A stretch of DNA of 64,000 bases, from NCBI GenBank assembly GCA_951217055.1, contig OX578280.1, positions 15,539,394 to 15,603,393 on the forward strand. The letters are read 5' to 3'. Position numbers and translations under genes: made by a program. Source of the stretch: Gerris lacustris. Its lineage: Eukaryota > Arthropoda > Insecta > Hemiptera > Gerridae. The notes beneath the pieces are model-generated. The model worked only from the letters and a program-made list of their open reading frames with translations. It was not told the origin of the DNA and searched no databases. Below, piece by piece: positions 23,261-36,242 of this stretch; positions within the stretch are counted from its first letter, which is position 1, and each line of letters opens with the position of its first letter.

Positions 23261-24635
23261 ACTTTAATTCATGTAAAAAATTAAAATAATTTTGACAGAT
23301 TAAAAAACGGAGAAACAATTAGACAATAATGGATGTAAAACAAGCATAAAACCAATACAGTACGTTGTTAGGATGCGAGGAAGCTATGTGCCACACCAAT
23401 TGGCAGTCCGGTTTTTACGTGCATTTTGAATTCTCCCCGACAAAAACCCTATAAAATGGTATAGGAATTCCACACTGGTCTTATACAGGATTATTTTATC
23501 AAGAATCGACACAGACCTTTGAGACATTTACAGAGAATGTGGGCTGTATAAAATAATTAAAAAAACAGGTAATTTAAATAAGTTGTAATTTTATTGGACT
23601 AGTCGTACATTAAAGGCATATATATATAGTAATGTGAATGTAAACATAATGGCATAAGGCAACAACCACAATACACACATATACAACTATTCATATAATA
23701 TTATGTAAATTAAAAAAAAAAAAAATCACAACAATATGGCAGATAAAATCAGTTTAAATTACTACCTTAAACAAAATCTCCATCCTTTTTCGATAATATA
23801 CAAAGTATTTATAAATAATTGGCTCAGTTCGAAAATTTAGAGAAACATTTTTTGCACTATTACTAGGATAAACAATTTTTGTTTTTTTTACGAGTAATGG
23901 CACAACATTGGCAGTGAAATTGCCACAAAACAAATAACATGAAATTTTCTTGGTTTTGTTTACTTACAGTAATGAGTATTATTTCAGGTACACAAAAAAC
24001 ACTCCTCCCCCCCATAATAACATAATAAGAAAAAAAGTATATTTCCACTACGTAAATAAAATAATATTTCAATTTTTTTTAATTATTCATACACTTATTT
24101 ATTAATAATGAATATTATTTATTTTTTTATCTCAGAATTAGCTTAAACATTCTAATTATATGAAAAATACTAATGTACTTTATAAACACACTTTAAAAAA
24201 CGGTAAATTACTACATTCAAATTTAATATTTTTATGTATAAAAAAAAGAAGTTTTCTTTATCTTGAATTTAATTTATATTATAAATTACTATTTTTGGAC
24301 ATTGTTGAACGATTATAAAAAGGAATGGATAATAATTGAAAAATGACCCGTAGTATGTTTCAAAAAAATAAATAATGAGATTGAGGAAAAAGATTTTTGT
24401 TTGATAATTATGAAGGAGGTAAGTTTCACATGATGAGATGTTATAACAAAATGTTTATTAATAATAACATATTTATATAAAATATTAACACAAACAATTG
24501 ACAGGTTTCAGTAATTATTGTATTTGGGATAATTAATTAGTGTGATTATAGTAGTCATTATTTCGTAGTATTTAATAAATATCAATAAATGGAAAAAAAA
24601 TTTAACGGTACTGGTAAAACTTTTAAGAGATTTAA
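23261..24635. other. AT-rich intergenic DNA
   Basis: No gene seen. Short A/T and TA runs only. Confidence 0.45.
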
Positions 24636-24639
24636 TACT

Positions 24640-25085
24640 ACATTACACGTCTAGTGCGGAAAGTAGCATTTTGCATGCGAGTGTGGAGTTTGCACCAGAG
24701 CAATAGCGAGGGTAATAAAACCACACGAGCAAAGCAAAATGCAGTTTTCACACGAGTTGTGCAGGATTGTTGGATTTTAATAATAAATACAGAAAAAAAT
24801 ATTTTAAAATCATTAAATATACAATGTTTTTTTCACTAAAAACTTGATAAAAACAGTTACTTTAATTAAACAAACAGCAAATTAGTTTTATTAAATGTAA
24901 ACAAACACTCTAATCATGTGATAAGGTGAAGAATTCTTCTTTATTTCTGCCCTGGTGCGGAAATAAAGAAGAATTAAGAAACGCGTATGCACAATGAATA
25001 CTGCTACGAAAAGAATAATTTTCTACGCATCTAAATAGAGATAAAATGTTTATATTTTGTGTGTATAAAATCTCATCATGCCAAT
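24640..25085 (+). mobile_element. Element E, copy 2
   Basis: It begins ACATTACACGTCTAGTGCGG. A ~135-bp imperfect foldback follows, with GCATTTTGCATGCGAGTGTG facing CACACGAGCAAAGCAAAATG. The right part has ACGCATCTAAATAGAGATAA. A GAAGAATTC-type inverted pair (24930-24975) lies between. Internal ORF lost. Confidence 0.75.
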
Positions 25086-25312
25086 AGGGTATGTTTGGAA
25101 TTACCAATATTATTTGTATATTCACTTTCTTCCATTGCTTCAAGAATTATCAAATCTAGTTTTCCTTAAGATTAGAAATAATTTTTCCCGCCTATATTAA
25201 TAAAAAATATTATGAGATAATGTAAGCAATGGTTTATAATGCCATTTAACAATAAATTAAAGTGCCGCCTTTAGAGACCCTTTCAAAAATCTAGAAATTT
25301 TAGATGTTTACC

Positions 25313-25728
25313 GGTACTTCTTTAGATTGTTACTCCCCTATTTTCTTTAAGAATATTGTATATTAATTTAATTATCTATACATTCCTTTGTCTAAATAAC
25401 TATGAAGAAGGGATGTTTAACTTAGTGTGTAGGATTCTGCGGGCTGACTCAGGTTTCTGAGGTGAAATCCATGTCACGAAGTGTTTGTAGTGTTACGTTT
25501 TGCTTCCACTACTGGAAGCATCTTCAGGGGTGTGGTGCATCGTGATGTCACCAGAAAAACCAAGTTATTGATTAAAAGGGATTTTAAGTCCAATGTACTT
25601 TGGGACAAAGGAATGTCACACTTCTGTTTTTAAAAGGGGAGTAACGGTCTAAAGAAGAACATTCTGTACACCTTCTTTAAATTGTTACTCCCTTTTTTAT
25701 AAGGGGAGTATCAATAAAAAGAAGTTCC
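25313..25728. mobile_element. M1 MITE, copy 3, with an insertion
   Basis: Ends GGTACTTCTTTAGATTG and complement. Flanks TGTTTACC / TGTTCCCC are a decayed 8-bp duplication. The unique core is interrupted at about 25421-25585 by ~165 bp carrying CTGACTCAGGTTTCTGAGG and, on the - strand, the hammerhead-like motif at 25497-25527. Confidence 0.75.
25497..25527 (-). ncRNA. Hammerhead-like motif (inserted fragment)
   Basis: On the - strand: CTGAAGAT, then a 6-bp stem GCTTCC/GGAAGC with a short loop, then AAAACGT. This matches the CUGANGA-stem II-(G)AAA layout of hammerhead ribozymes, but the first A replaces G of GAAA and one extra U follows CUGAAGA. Activity is doubtful. Confidence 0.3.
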
Positions 25729-25739
25729 TGTTCCCCTTG

Positions 25740-26289
25740 GTTTCCAAGAGGAGTACCTTAATCTGTTGGGGCCAGTAGGGTGAATTTTTGTTTAAATCGT
25801 CTTTGTATCTTAAGATATCATAATTATTTATAAATATATATTTTTTTTAACATATATAATGGTGCTCTAGATAATTTTCTCCCCTTTTTATTAATCTATT
25901 TTGCATATTTTGATATAATTCTTTGACATCTAATAAAAGAAAATAATCATGAGACACTACCAAACATACCCTTTGTAAATACAAAACTCACCTTAATTTT
26001 AAAATAAATTTACACTAGACATATCTGTAAACAAATTTACAATTATTGTAGAATTAAAAAATTCAAATACTGTTTTCTAAATTAAAATAAAATATTAAAA
26101 ATGTATCTTTAGACACAAGCTAAATAAATATAATCATATTTTGTACCCAAAACAGTGGCTTTTACATCTAACATCCAAAGTCCATTTTTTTTCATTAATT
26201 TTTATTTTTGCATCTTTATCATTCTCATACTTTTTTATGTAAAAAGGTAAGACAGACAGTTTATTAAAAATGTTATGCTAGGGAATCTA

Positions 26290-26323
<34 letters not shown>

Positions 26324-27515
26324 GAATAAACAATAATAAGGATTATTAATTTCATTTTAAATTTAGTCAAATTTTGCTATAAAAATGTAACTCCGTTATT
26401 TTGTACTTATGAAAAACTGGACCCACATAAAAATTGTGATATCACATTTCCCATACAATGTTCTTATAAAATTACAAAAATTACTTAATTACATATCAGC
26501 GAAATGTTCTAAATGGTTTTCTTACATTAGAAAAAATTACTTTATGGATAATCATATTTTTACCATTAATTTTCTCAACTCGTTGATTACTAATAACATT
26601 TTCATGCATTTATATCTCTAGATTTTATTTATACGTACATTAAGCTAAATATACAATTTTAAAAAATTTTGTTCAGATTTTTTACTTCTACTAAATCTTA
26701 ATTATTAAATTATAATTTAAAATAAAAATATAATTAAAATAAATCAAGCTTCTGTTCAAATAAGAATTTATTTTTTATTTCTTTCTCAAAATTATTTATA
26801 TGACTAAAATAAAGTTTTAAATTATTCATTATTTTATTTTTAAAATAAAAATTTGTCAAGGACGCTATCATATTTTATCGAGAAATTTTTAGGCCAGATT
26901 AATACTCATTTTTGTACTTTTTTTTAAATAAATAATTTTTGAAAACCAAATATATTTTAGTTTTAAATTATATAAAAAGCCTTATTTTATTTTTGAAGAT
27001 TTAGTTTTCAATACTGCTCTTAATAATGTGCTTTTTCAAAATAGTATAATAAAATAAATTTAATGAAGACCAATAAAAAATTAAATAAGCTTATTCATAA
27101 GTAAATTAATAATATTGTAGATGTGACAGAAGTAAAATGGAAAGTTAATTTTAGCAATAACTTAAAACTTTTACAATTTGACCAACTCAAATTTTAAGCA
27201 ATTCCATCTGGTTTAATCTGAGTATTTATATATAAAAACATATTTTTGAAAAGATAAACTTAAGTTGCTTCCAGGTAGTTGCTTAAAAGGCACAGCCTTC
27301 TGCTTGTTAAAATATTAATAGTTATTGTAATTGGTCTTGGTTAATCTAATCTAAACCTCTTTTTGAGAAGAATAATTATGATAGCTGAATTATTCATATT
27401 TTTAGTTTAATCAGTTCTTTGAATTAACTATGTTTTCATTAATGTTACTATTAGGAGGGTTCATATTAGTGGCGAGCAGTGCAATGAAGCAAAGGAAGCA
27501 CTGATTCAGTAAAGT
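25740..27515. other. AT-rich intergenic DNA
   Basis: No gene seen. A run of 29 T lies at 26295-26323. The open frame at 26409-26621 is low-complexity. Confidence 0.5.
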
Positions 27516-27524
27516 TTTGAAATA

Positions 27525-28075
27525 AAATGTAATAGTACATTATGCGTCGAGTGTGGAAAGTAGCATTTTGCATGCGAGTGTGGAGTTTGCACCCCAGCAA
27601 GGGTAGTAAAACCACACGAGCAAAATGCCGTTTTCGCACGAGTTGCGTACCGTACTTTATCTACGATTGTTAGATTTAAATAATATATACAGAAAAAAAT
27701 AAACTTGCTGTATGTAAGTTTGTATCTCTCTCTTGATAAAGATGGCATTAATTCTTGAGTTGTATTTTTTGCCGAATTAATTATTTCTGGTGGAGTATTA
27801 TTCTCCACATTTTTATCAAAGTCACTTGATTCACTCATTGTTTTTCACTAAAAACTCGATATAAACAGTTACCTTTATAAAAGACAAGCAAATTAGTTTT
27901 GTTAAATGTAAACAAACTCGCTAATTGTGCGTAAAGCTGAAGAATTCCTCTTCTTTACCGCCCTAGGGTAGTAAAGAAGAGGAATTCTTCAGAACTATGA
28001 GACGCGCATGCTCAATGAATTCAAGTACGTAAAGAATCACTTTCTACGCATCTAAACAGAGATACAATGATAAAA
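27525..28075 (+). mobile_element. Element E, copy 3
   Basis: About 550 bp. The left end is GTACATTATGCGTCGAGTGT, with the internal foldback, and the right end is ACGCATCTAAACAGAGATAC. It carries the reversed mini-ORF at 27838 down to about 27690. A GAATTCCTCTTCTTTAC / complement hairpin lies at 27942-27989. Confidence 0.8.
27690..27838 (-). pseudogene. Element E mini-ORF (truncated N-terminus of a mobile-element protein)
   Basis: It starts ATG at 27838 and codes a ~48-residue acidic segment with NTPPEIINSAKNTT and SLSRERYKLTYSKF. It then runs into the terminal region of the element, so the later residues are non-native. The copy at 49634-49467 is about two-thirds identical, with conserved motif order. 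The RYxLTYxKF motif resembles the start of tyrosine-recombinase-like proteins of Crypton-type elements. That identification is tentative. Confidence 0.45.
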
Positions 28076-28660
28076 TTAATTTGTTCACTAAAAAAAATTA
28101 ATCGCGGGTAACGATCAGTCAAAATATCCTAATCCGTATTCATGTGAAGCAGAACTGTGACAGCATGGGTTAAAGGCTGCAGCATAACCTAACAAGGAGG
28201 CGGAGAAATTGAAGGGTTGCTATCTAAATAAGCAGCCAAATAATGCTAGCTTCTGCTGATGACGAAGATAGCCGAGTGCGCCCGAACATAGATGTCTGCA
28301 CTCAACTCCTCAAGGGCTAGGAGTGTCAGTCAGTCTCATGTTTCACTGCCTTGATCCTTTCACACCATTGTTTTCTTTGCTTTGGTGTCTACATGTATAT
28401 TTTAATAACTTGTAAACAATTATTAAAGTATCATTGCTTACTAAGAGGTAGTAGAATTGCATTCAATAGCTGTAAATGAATCATTTGCACCCTATTTACA
28501 AAAATTTACCGGGGAAGGGCCCCTCGGCCTGCTTTACTACATTTTGCACCCACCGCACACCACTCGTTCTTATTCTAAACGTTAATATAAACATACTCTC
28601 TTCTAGAAATTCCAAAAGCCATTGTAATAGTTGTCTAAAGAAGTCTAGGGCCTTTAAATT
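28076..28660. other. Intergenic DNA, nothing recognised
   Basis: Somewhat GC-richer at 28140-28340, with no frame. The + open frame at 28476-28670 has no domain. Confidence 0.4.
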
Positions 28661-28670
28661 TGTAGATTAA

Positions 28671-28883
28671 CCCATTACTGCCCAGGATACAAAAAAATTG
28701 ATTTTTTAACGATTTTTTGATATGTTAGTCTTCATATTGCTCTTATAAAGGAAAACATATAATTTTTCATTTATGATCAAATTTTGATCAATTTTTTGAA
28801 CGTATGATATATCATACACTGGGCATTAAGGTGTGCTCATACCATTTTTTGCGCGTATGATATATCATACAGTGGGCATTAAG
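28671..28883. mobile_element. Possible piggyBac-like MITE remnant
   Basis: It follows TTAA (28667-28670) with CCCATTACTGCCCAG. Towards the other end are two 30-bp copies, 53 bp apart (28801, 28854), of CGTATGATATATCATAC plus a CTGGGCATTAAG-type tail. The 16-bp palindrome GTATGATATATCATAC in each recalls the palindromes at 6841-7908. A right-hand TTAA at the end is not exact. Confidence 0.5.
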
Positions 28884-28984
28884 AACTTAATTAATTTTAT
28901 TTGATATAGATATTTTGATCATTGTCAGAAAAGTGTTGATGGATTATTAAAGTGTTCTAAGAGATTTAGAACACATCTCATAAG

Positions 28985-29011
28985 CCCCCCCCCCCCCCCC
29001 CCCCCCCCCCC
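28985..29011. repeat. Poly-C tract (27 C)
   Basis: A homopolymer of 27 C in very AT-rich DNA. Its length is likely uncertain in the assembly. Confidence 0.9.
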
Positions 29012-29019
29012 AATCGCAC

Positions 29020-29990
29020 ACACAGACATGTTGTACAGACAAGTCGTATAACACGCCTATACACAGTCTAACTGGTCTATCTAAGGTGTTTTGATGTTAT
29101 AAATAATTTTGTTACAGGCAATATGATGTGTTATAAAAACCAAAACAAGTTGCATGAACAAACCACCAACAGGTCTACCTATGGTGTTATGATTTTATAA
29201 ACAAGTTTGTCAAACTTTTCTACTACACACAATGAGATGTGTTGCAAAAACTGAACCAAGTTGTACAACACACACATGAACAGTCCAACAGGTTTATCTA
29301 CGGTGTTATGATTTTAAAACAAGTTTGTCAAACTTTTCTACTACACACAATGAGATGTGTTGCAAAAACCGACCAAGTTGTAAAACACACACATGAACAG
29401 TCCAACAGGTTTATCTATGGTGTTATGATTATATAAACAAGTTTGTCAAACTTTTCTAATACACACCTAACTATACACAATAAGGTGTGTTGCAAAAACT
29501 GAACCAAGTTGTAAAAAACAACAGTCCAACAGGTTTATCTACGGTGTTATGATTTTATAAATAAGTTCGTCAAACTTTTCCACTAAACACAATGAGAAGT
29601 GTTGCAAAATCTGTACCATGTAGTACAACACGCGCATGAACAGTCCAACAGGTTTATCTACGGTGTTATGATTTTATAAATAAGTTCGTCAAACTTTTCT
29701 ACTATACACAATGAGAAGAGTTGCAAAATCTGTAACATGTAGTACAACACGCGCATGAACAGTCCAACAGGTTTATCTACGGTGTTATGATTTTATAAAT
29801 AAGTTCGTCAAACTTTTCTACTATACACAATGAGAAGAGTTGCAAAATCTGTAACATGTAGTACAACACGCGCATGAACAGTCCAACAGGTTTATCTACG
29901 ATGTTATGATTTTATAAATAAGTTTGTCATACTTTTCTAATACACATCTAACTATAAACAATAAGATTTGTTATAAAAACTGAACTAAAT
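29020..29990. repeat. 119-bp tandem repeat, ~8 units
   Basis: Units with GGTTTATCTACGGTGTTATG start near 29074, 29172, 29291, 29408, 29532, 29651, 29770 and 29889. Most steps are 117-119 bp; the first is about 98 and one is 124. The last three full units are the most alike, as expected if recent duplication happened at that side. The open frame at 29239-29436 is a by-product. Confidence 0.92.
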
Positions 29991-31270
29991 TTCTCAACAT
30001 TAATGGGAGCAGAAATAGGATGGTTTTTAGCAATTAAGCAAGTAAAGATTCCTTGTGCAGTAAATACATTAAAAAGTAATTAAATTATAAAATGAATAAT
30101 TGACAAATGCAAAAAAAATTATAAATTTTTCGGTCTCCGATATTAAAAATAAAGGCTATGATCTAAACTTTGTCTACACCTTAATAATAATTGCATAATT
30201 CTAAAGATATTTATAGTCTTAATCTTACATTAACAACCATATTGATTTGGACATACTTTCAATCAATGAATAATAATAATTAAAATGTAACAATAAGCAT
30301 GATAAAAACAACTAAATTACACCAATTTTTACAATAAATACAAGGTGTAAGCAAATAGTAAAACATTAGTTATAAAATAAATTAAAATAATAAAAGACTA
30401 TACATAATATTTCTATTTTAATACAGTGTTGTGTAGTTTACCCATAATTATTATAACAATTTTAATTATTAATTTATTTTATAATATCTTTGAGGGATAC
30501 CAAAAAGATGTAAAAAATAAATAAATACAACATAATAAAGATGCTTTCAAGATCAGTATACCTATAATAATAAATATTATAATTCTATTAATAATACAGT
30601 TTATACAAATATCAGAGTTACAATTATAAAAACATAATATTAAGTTTAAACTAATTGATATCAAAGACATAGTAATCGGGCAAATACTATTTCCACGAGT
30701 ATATTTTCAGATTAGAAATACTGATTTATATGTTTTTCTGATCAACAGCAGTTATATATCACTAGATGGAGGAATCTTTGAAAATTTATCAATGGAATAA
30801 TTAGGCCAAGCTGACATTGAGACGCAGGGCAGGACAACACTGTTTTTTCAACCTCTGTAATTTACGAGACTGAGCGAATCGAGTAGGTCACATGTGGTGC
30901 AGTACTACCTTGCCCTACTCTGGGTCTCAATTTGCCTGCGTCTTGATGTGCCCCTGGGTTTAGCAGAGAAAAAATGTTCTCTCGATAGGATTTGAACCCT
31001 GATTATAGTAAATGTGGATGATTTTCTGTTGCTTTAAATGTTCTGATGAAAACAACATTAGGTTATTATAAGATGAGTAATCGGCTACTTTATTCATTTC
31101 TACACGGTGAGAGTAAACAAACTATCTCGTAAGACGAGATAGTGCGATGGCTGATAGTTCTATCACAACAGAATATATCACATAGTCCACACAGTCATAG
31201 TTGATGCGATAGTTGCTATCATGACTGCAACTGCCATTGTGTAAATGGTGCTTAATATCTCTTATATAAA
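29991..31270. other. Intergenic DNA
   Basis: Mostly AT-rich. 30810-30950 has weakly inverted GACGCAGG motifs, and 31125-31240 has small hairpins around ACTATCTCGT / ACGAGATAGT. No gene seen. Confidence 0.4.
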
Positions 31271-31279
31271 TCATTAATG

Positions 31280-31945
31280 TCAATATTAAGAAAAACAAGT
31301 AAGGCGCGCTTCACGTAAGTACGTGGGGTGATAATCGCCGGTTTCTGTACATTAAAGTTAAAATTATTAAGTATAATATAATTACACTAATTTTAATAGT
31401 AATATTATTTTTCTACTCTTCAAGACCTTTAAATTTATGTATAACATGTTATGGTAACTAAATTAATGTTTAGTCACCTGCCATATTAGCCCCCATCTTG
31501 AAAATTTTAATCATTGCATATTCTTTTTCTACACTTCAAGACCTTTAAATTGATGTATAACATATCATAGTAACTAAGAACCTTTTTTAGTCGCCCGCCA
31601 TATTGGCCGCCATCTTGAAAATATTACGTGTGATATTTTAATAGTTGCATATTATTTTTCTCCATTTCAAGACCTTTAAATTGATATATAACATGTCATG
31701 GTGACTAAAAACGTTTTTTTTTAGTTGCCCGCCATATTGGCCGCCATCTTGAAAATATTAAGTGTGAAAAATCCAAAATGTGTCCAGTTGTCTCAAATGC
31801 CGAGATGCACCTGTGTGCCGAATTTCATGTTCCTAGCTAAAGTAGTTTATGAATTGAAACAAGCAACGGACAGACACCAACGGACAGACAGACAGACAGA
31901 GCTGTTATATAAGGTTTCTTTTTGTACTTTGTACAGAAACCTAAA
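31280..31945 (+). repeat. Dispersed repeat R4, copy 1 (three internal units)
   Basis: It starts at GATAATCGCCGGTTTCTGTA and ends in GACAGACAGACAGACAGAGC then TTATATAAGGTTTCTT. Inside, a unit containing CTTCAAGACCTTTAAATT and GCCGCCATCTTGAAAATATT occurs three times (31418, 31534, 31665; steps 116 and 131 bp). The copy at 60255-60570 has one unit. The open frame at 31725-31949 is inside it. Confidence 0.8.
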
Positions 31946-33425
31946 ATGAAAGTATTATTTATTAAAAAAAAATAGTATTTGCCTTTTATTCTTTGTAAAC
32001 GTATGGCGATAACTGTACATTTGTAAATGTTCTAACAAAATGAGAACAGGATTAATCAAATCCTATGTTCTCAAATGGCTATTTCAAGTTATCTACCAAA
32101 TTGACAAAAGTATAATTATTTTACATATATTTCAATCGTACAATATAAACTTAATAATTTTTAAACACAATAAAAGTATTTAACATAAATTAGTACAATA
32201 TATTTTTACATTTGTTACAGAATATTGTGAGTATTATATTATATAAATAAATAATGTAGAGTGGATATTGTTTAGAGCAGTAAATATTTACTGATATTAA
32301 AAATGCAGTAGTTAATCATTAAAAAAAAACGAAAGTATTTTTCTTTACACTCGTCATTAAAGGATAGCAGAACACATACACCTCTATCAATGGTATAATT
32401 TTTTAGTAACAGGTCTCACCTCTCTTGCATACATAAAATTCTTACTAATAATAATAATTCAATAAGTGTGAGAATCAAAGAACTCAGATATATTGATAGA
32501 TATATTTTGTCAGTAAACTGTTAAATGCCATATCCACGGTACATATACATACAAAAATATGAATACAAATTTAGTAAAATATAGTTTTAAAAAGTGGGCA
32601 CTAATGATTCTTCCAATAATTTAAAAACAAATTGTACATTATAATTAGTGTAAGTTTAAAAATAATGATAGTATATGAGAAACATTAAAAGCGAAATCAA
32701 ATTATCTTCATTTTTTATTTTTTTTATTCAAGTATTTTAATAAATACGAATATAATCTTAATATGGAACAGCAATACCATAATTAGAATTTTAGAGAGTA
32801 TACCAATTTTTATTTAATCTTCTTAAAATATTTAGTTGTTATTAAATATTATTAAAATAATAAAATATCACTAGAAAATCACTGTTACATATATTGTTCC
32901 ACCAAGATATGAGTGTTAGTTTTTTGTGTCAAAATAATTTTAAAAAATTACTTGTTGTTAAGGAATTATTAGGATTTTTCTTTTTTAGTATATAATCTTT
33001 TTTTTTAAATATAAATAATCAGTCTTTATTATGGAATGAGAATAGATAAATCCAATATATTTTTTGTAAAAAGCATTCTTTATGAAAATGGTCCATATAA
33101 ATAAATTTTTGTATCCAACATACAAACATCAAGTGGTTTGTGAATAAAAAAAAGTTTAGCTTAAAACAATAATAATAAGAGGTAGTGTGGAATTTTATAT
33201 ATATATACACATATATATATATTGCTTCTATTATTTCAGTTTGTTATGTTGAGCTAAAAATTATTTCAATTTTACAAACGGGTTATGCCAAAATGAATTT
33301 TGCCAAGGAGTTCTAGTTAAAGTTTTAGTTAAATTAAATTAGTATTTAGTTAGCTTAATTATTGATTAATCAATAATATTAAGAAAAATCAATCATTCTG
33401 TTAATAAAAATTTGAGTTAAATTTT
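31946..33425. other. AT-rich intergenic DNA
   Basis: No gene or clear element seen. Confidence 0.5.
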
Positions 33426-33430
33426 TTTTT

Positions 33431-33920
33431 ATTTTTAAGTTTTGGTAGTATTCGTACTACGGAAAGATTAAATGTTACTTTAAATCAAATTATAATTATC
33501 AATAACTACGGGAGACATACAGAGAAAAATAGACCCCGGGTCCTCCTATTAATCCGTTACAGGTGCTCTTACCACCTGAGCTATACGGGAGAATGATTTT
33601 TCTCTGTCGTTACCGATACAAATTCCCCGAATCCAAGCTTTCAATTATTTCTAAAAATCTAGTAAGCCAAATATTCACGGCAATAGAACTAGACCGAGAA
33701 TTAACGCTTATAATTATAAAGTACTCAATTAGTACCTGCACCTAGTACAATCTATTAGAAATTCAAATTTTTAATCCTTCTCCCGCATAGCTCAGTTGGT
33801 AAGAGCACCTGTAACGGATTAATAGGAGGACCCGTGGTTTAAGTCCCGATGCGGGGGTCTATTTTTCTCTGTATGTCTCCCGTAGTTATTGATAATTATA
33901 ATTTGATTTAAAGTAAAAGT
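33431..33920. mobile_element. Foldback family T, copy a (tRNA-like arms)
   Basis: About 490 bp with ~140-bp inverted arms. Outer parts are TTTAAATCAAATTATAATTA and the complement, next is a GGGAGACATACAGAGAAAAA stretch, and then a tRNA-like sequence reading inward. The left arm has lost ~20 bp of the tRNA-like part. The middle (33600-33780) contains CAATAGAACTAGACCGAGAA, also found in copy b. No ORF of note. Confidence 0.8.
33781..33857 (+). other. tRNA-like sequence in the right arm of foldback T
   Basis: It reads TCCCGCATAGCTCAGTTGGT then AAGAGCACCTG, and later GTGGTTTAAGTCCCGATGCG. Box A (TAGCTCAGTTGG) is perfect and box B has one change. The acceptor halves CCCGCAT / ATGCGGG pair. The anticodon stem-loop is distorted (loop near 9 nt), so a working tRNA is unlikely. 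Sister copies (e.g. 50701-50770 on the - strand) have a 7-nt loop with GGA in the anticodon place. Confidence 0.6.
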
Positions 33921-35380
33921 TAAATTTATTATTATTTATGTGGTAATGGTATAATTGTTAATTGTGATTTCAAATAAAATGGAAGGAACTCTAGATGCAA
34001 TGAACCTACTAAGTTTGTAAATTTCAGCTGAAATAGAGGATAATAAAATTAGCCCAACATAATTTTCCGATGGCACTTTTATCGAAAAGCAATAAAACTT
34101 TTAATTCTCCTCAGAGATCGTTAAGTTATTTAATTACCACGTATCAACACCATCTATTGCTAAAATCAAAATCCAAAAAAGAAAATTAACAGCACAAACC
34201 TAGAAAAAGCTAATAAAATCCCAACAAACTACCTCTAAAATTCAGACCTTAAAAAATATAATTTATCTTGTTTGTGCAAGAAAATTACCCTAAAATACAC
34301 CTTTTAGAACATTTATTATAAAAGTAGGAAAACAAAATAAATAAAATTAATACTGAAAATCTATCGAATAACTTGTGTTATTTAATAAGATAAAACAAAA
34401 ATACCGCTTATTCAGTAAAAGAGAAAACTCCCGTTTTTATTGAGAATTTATTCTACGACAATATTACATTTTTAGAATATACAAAAGAGTTATCTATTTA
34501 TCTATTAATATTGTAAACTATTTTATTATTAAAATTAAATTTAAAAAAAATTGAGAATATCTAAAAATAAAAATACCTTCATTATTATTCACATAAGAAG
34601 TAGTCTGTAAATAATTTCCTGTAAATTTGAACTTTTTTTTCTTCACTATTATTCAATGTACTATTGTTTTTTTCTAATCTACCTTCTATTTTTTATTAAT
34701 TATTAATATTAATACTTTAAAGTGAATGTTTTAAATTAGAAGTATTAGTTTTTACTTTCTTTTTAATATTAAGACAAAAATATTAGTAACTTTTTGACAA
34801 TCTATAACCTTTTTCTAAAATACAAGAAGTTACTTTGGAAGACAAACATAGTCATATTTATGTTTAAAAAAAAAAATCAGTTGAAAATATTGATATTTCT
34901 TAATTACAAAAAGATACATTAGTTTTTTTTTTGTATTAGGATATTTTCATTAAGTAGTAGTTAGAAATGCGGGTGTCTAATGTGTGGAAAACACAATCAA
35001 GGCATTATATCAAGTAAAATTTATATAAATGTCACAGTTTATTTTTAAAATTGTTCAATTGTAGAAATTTTTCTTTTTTAAAAAAAAGTAATACTACTTA
35101 TTATTATTATCTCAAAAGAATGATCATATAGTAATATATGTTTTTTTCAAATATTGATCTTTATGTAATTATTTGAAGTATTATCATAACAAAAAAAAAA
35201 ATTTTTTTTCACAAAAATATTTTACTTTCATAGTCTAAAATGAATCTACACAAAGAAATACCTATGGCATTATACTATCGTGAAATACCTAATTGTCTTT
35301 TATTGTGAGAAAAAATAATGTTTATTTATTTTAGGAACAGATATGTTCTGCATTAACTCAGAAAGGTTTTGTACATGATT
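33921..35380. other. AT-rich intergenic DNA
   Basis: No gene or clear element seen. Confidence 0.5.
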
Positions 35381-35381
35381 A

Positions 35382-36242
35382 CAGTAGAGCGTTGATTACC
35401 CCAACGGCAGTCATCTGAACGTTCAATTCAATTATTTGAACTGGCTTTATTGGAAAAAAAAGCAAACGTGACCGCAGAATTATTCTTAAAAAGAGTGTTG
35501 TTAGCTGTATACTAATGTTTTCACTATTTACTAAAAATAAATAAATAAATATAGATACATTTTGTGCAAATTTGATTCATATATTTAAATCTTTCCTTTT
35601 TACTTTCTCATATAAAGAGAAAGTATTGTGATGGCGGGAAAATTCGATTTTGATGGATTTAAACGTTTTGAGGTCCCTTGAGTCCAAAAAAGTGGTTTTT
35701 AAAAAAATGTCTGTCTGTCATCTGTGCAGACACCTGGAGCGTAAACTACTGAACCGATTTTGATGAAATTTGGTACATATGTTTAGAAAAATCATACCCC
35801 GAGGCGAAATCGAGATATGAATTTTAGCCCAAAATTTGAGGGCGCTACCCCTCAAAAACTCTAAAAAAAATTTCTCGAAAACGGTTCCGACGGTTTTGAT
35901 TAAAAAATTCTAAAATGTAGTCCATTTTAATAAGAATCTAATGATCTAAGCCGTTTTCCCGGGAAAAATCTTGTTCCTGAGAAAATAGCATTAAACGTGG
36001 ATGGAGAGAGGCCAGGTTCGATTCCCTGCCGAGAAGTTATTTTTATGAAATGTTCAATAATAATTAAATGTACCCACGAAAACACGAAAAATAATATGGA
36101 AAACTAACTACTAAAACGGAAAACACTGGGCTAAGTAATTATGAACTCATATATGAGAAAGTTTGTCTGAGTTGTCTCAGACCGATTTTTTTCTTCTTGT
36201 TTTATTGAATTTTGATTATCTGAACCACCCGACACTCTACTG
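35382..36242. mobile_element. Tigger-like element, TA-flanked, with an inner repeat
   Basis: The ends CAGTAGAGCGTTG and the complement of ACACTCTACTG lie between TA dinucleotides (35380-35381, 36243-36244), as in pogo/Tigger. Inside, 35595-36170 is a different insertion bounded by ACTTTCTCATAT / ATATGAGAAAGT. That insert holds TCTGTCTGTC and GATGAAATTTGGTACATATG. No transposase remains. Confidence 0.65.

Noticed and set aside
24640..25143. Small genes at 24654-24839 (+) and 24910-25143 (-)
   Set aside because: Both lie within element E copy 2 and cover its foldback and terminal parts.
29239..29436. Small + strand gene
   Set aside because: The frame spans two units of the 119-bp repeat and the protein repeats itself; no start context or domain.
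33781..33857. Functional tRNA gene
   Set aside because: The anticodon arm does not fold properly and the sequence is part of a repeated inverted arm; it is kept only as tRNA-like.
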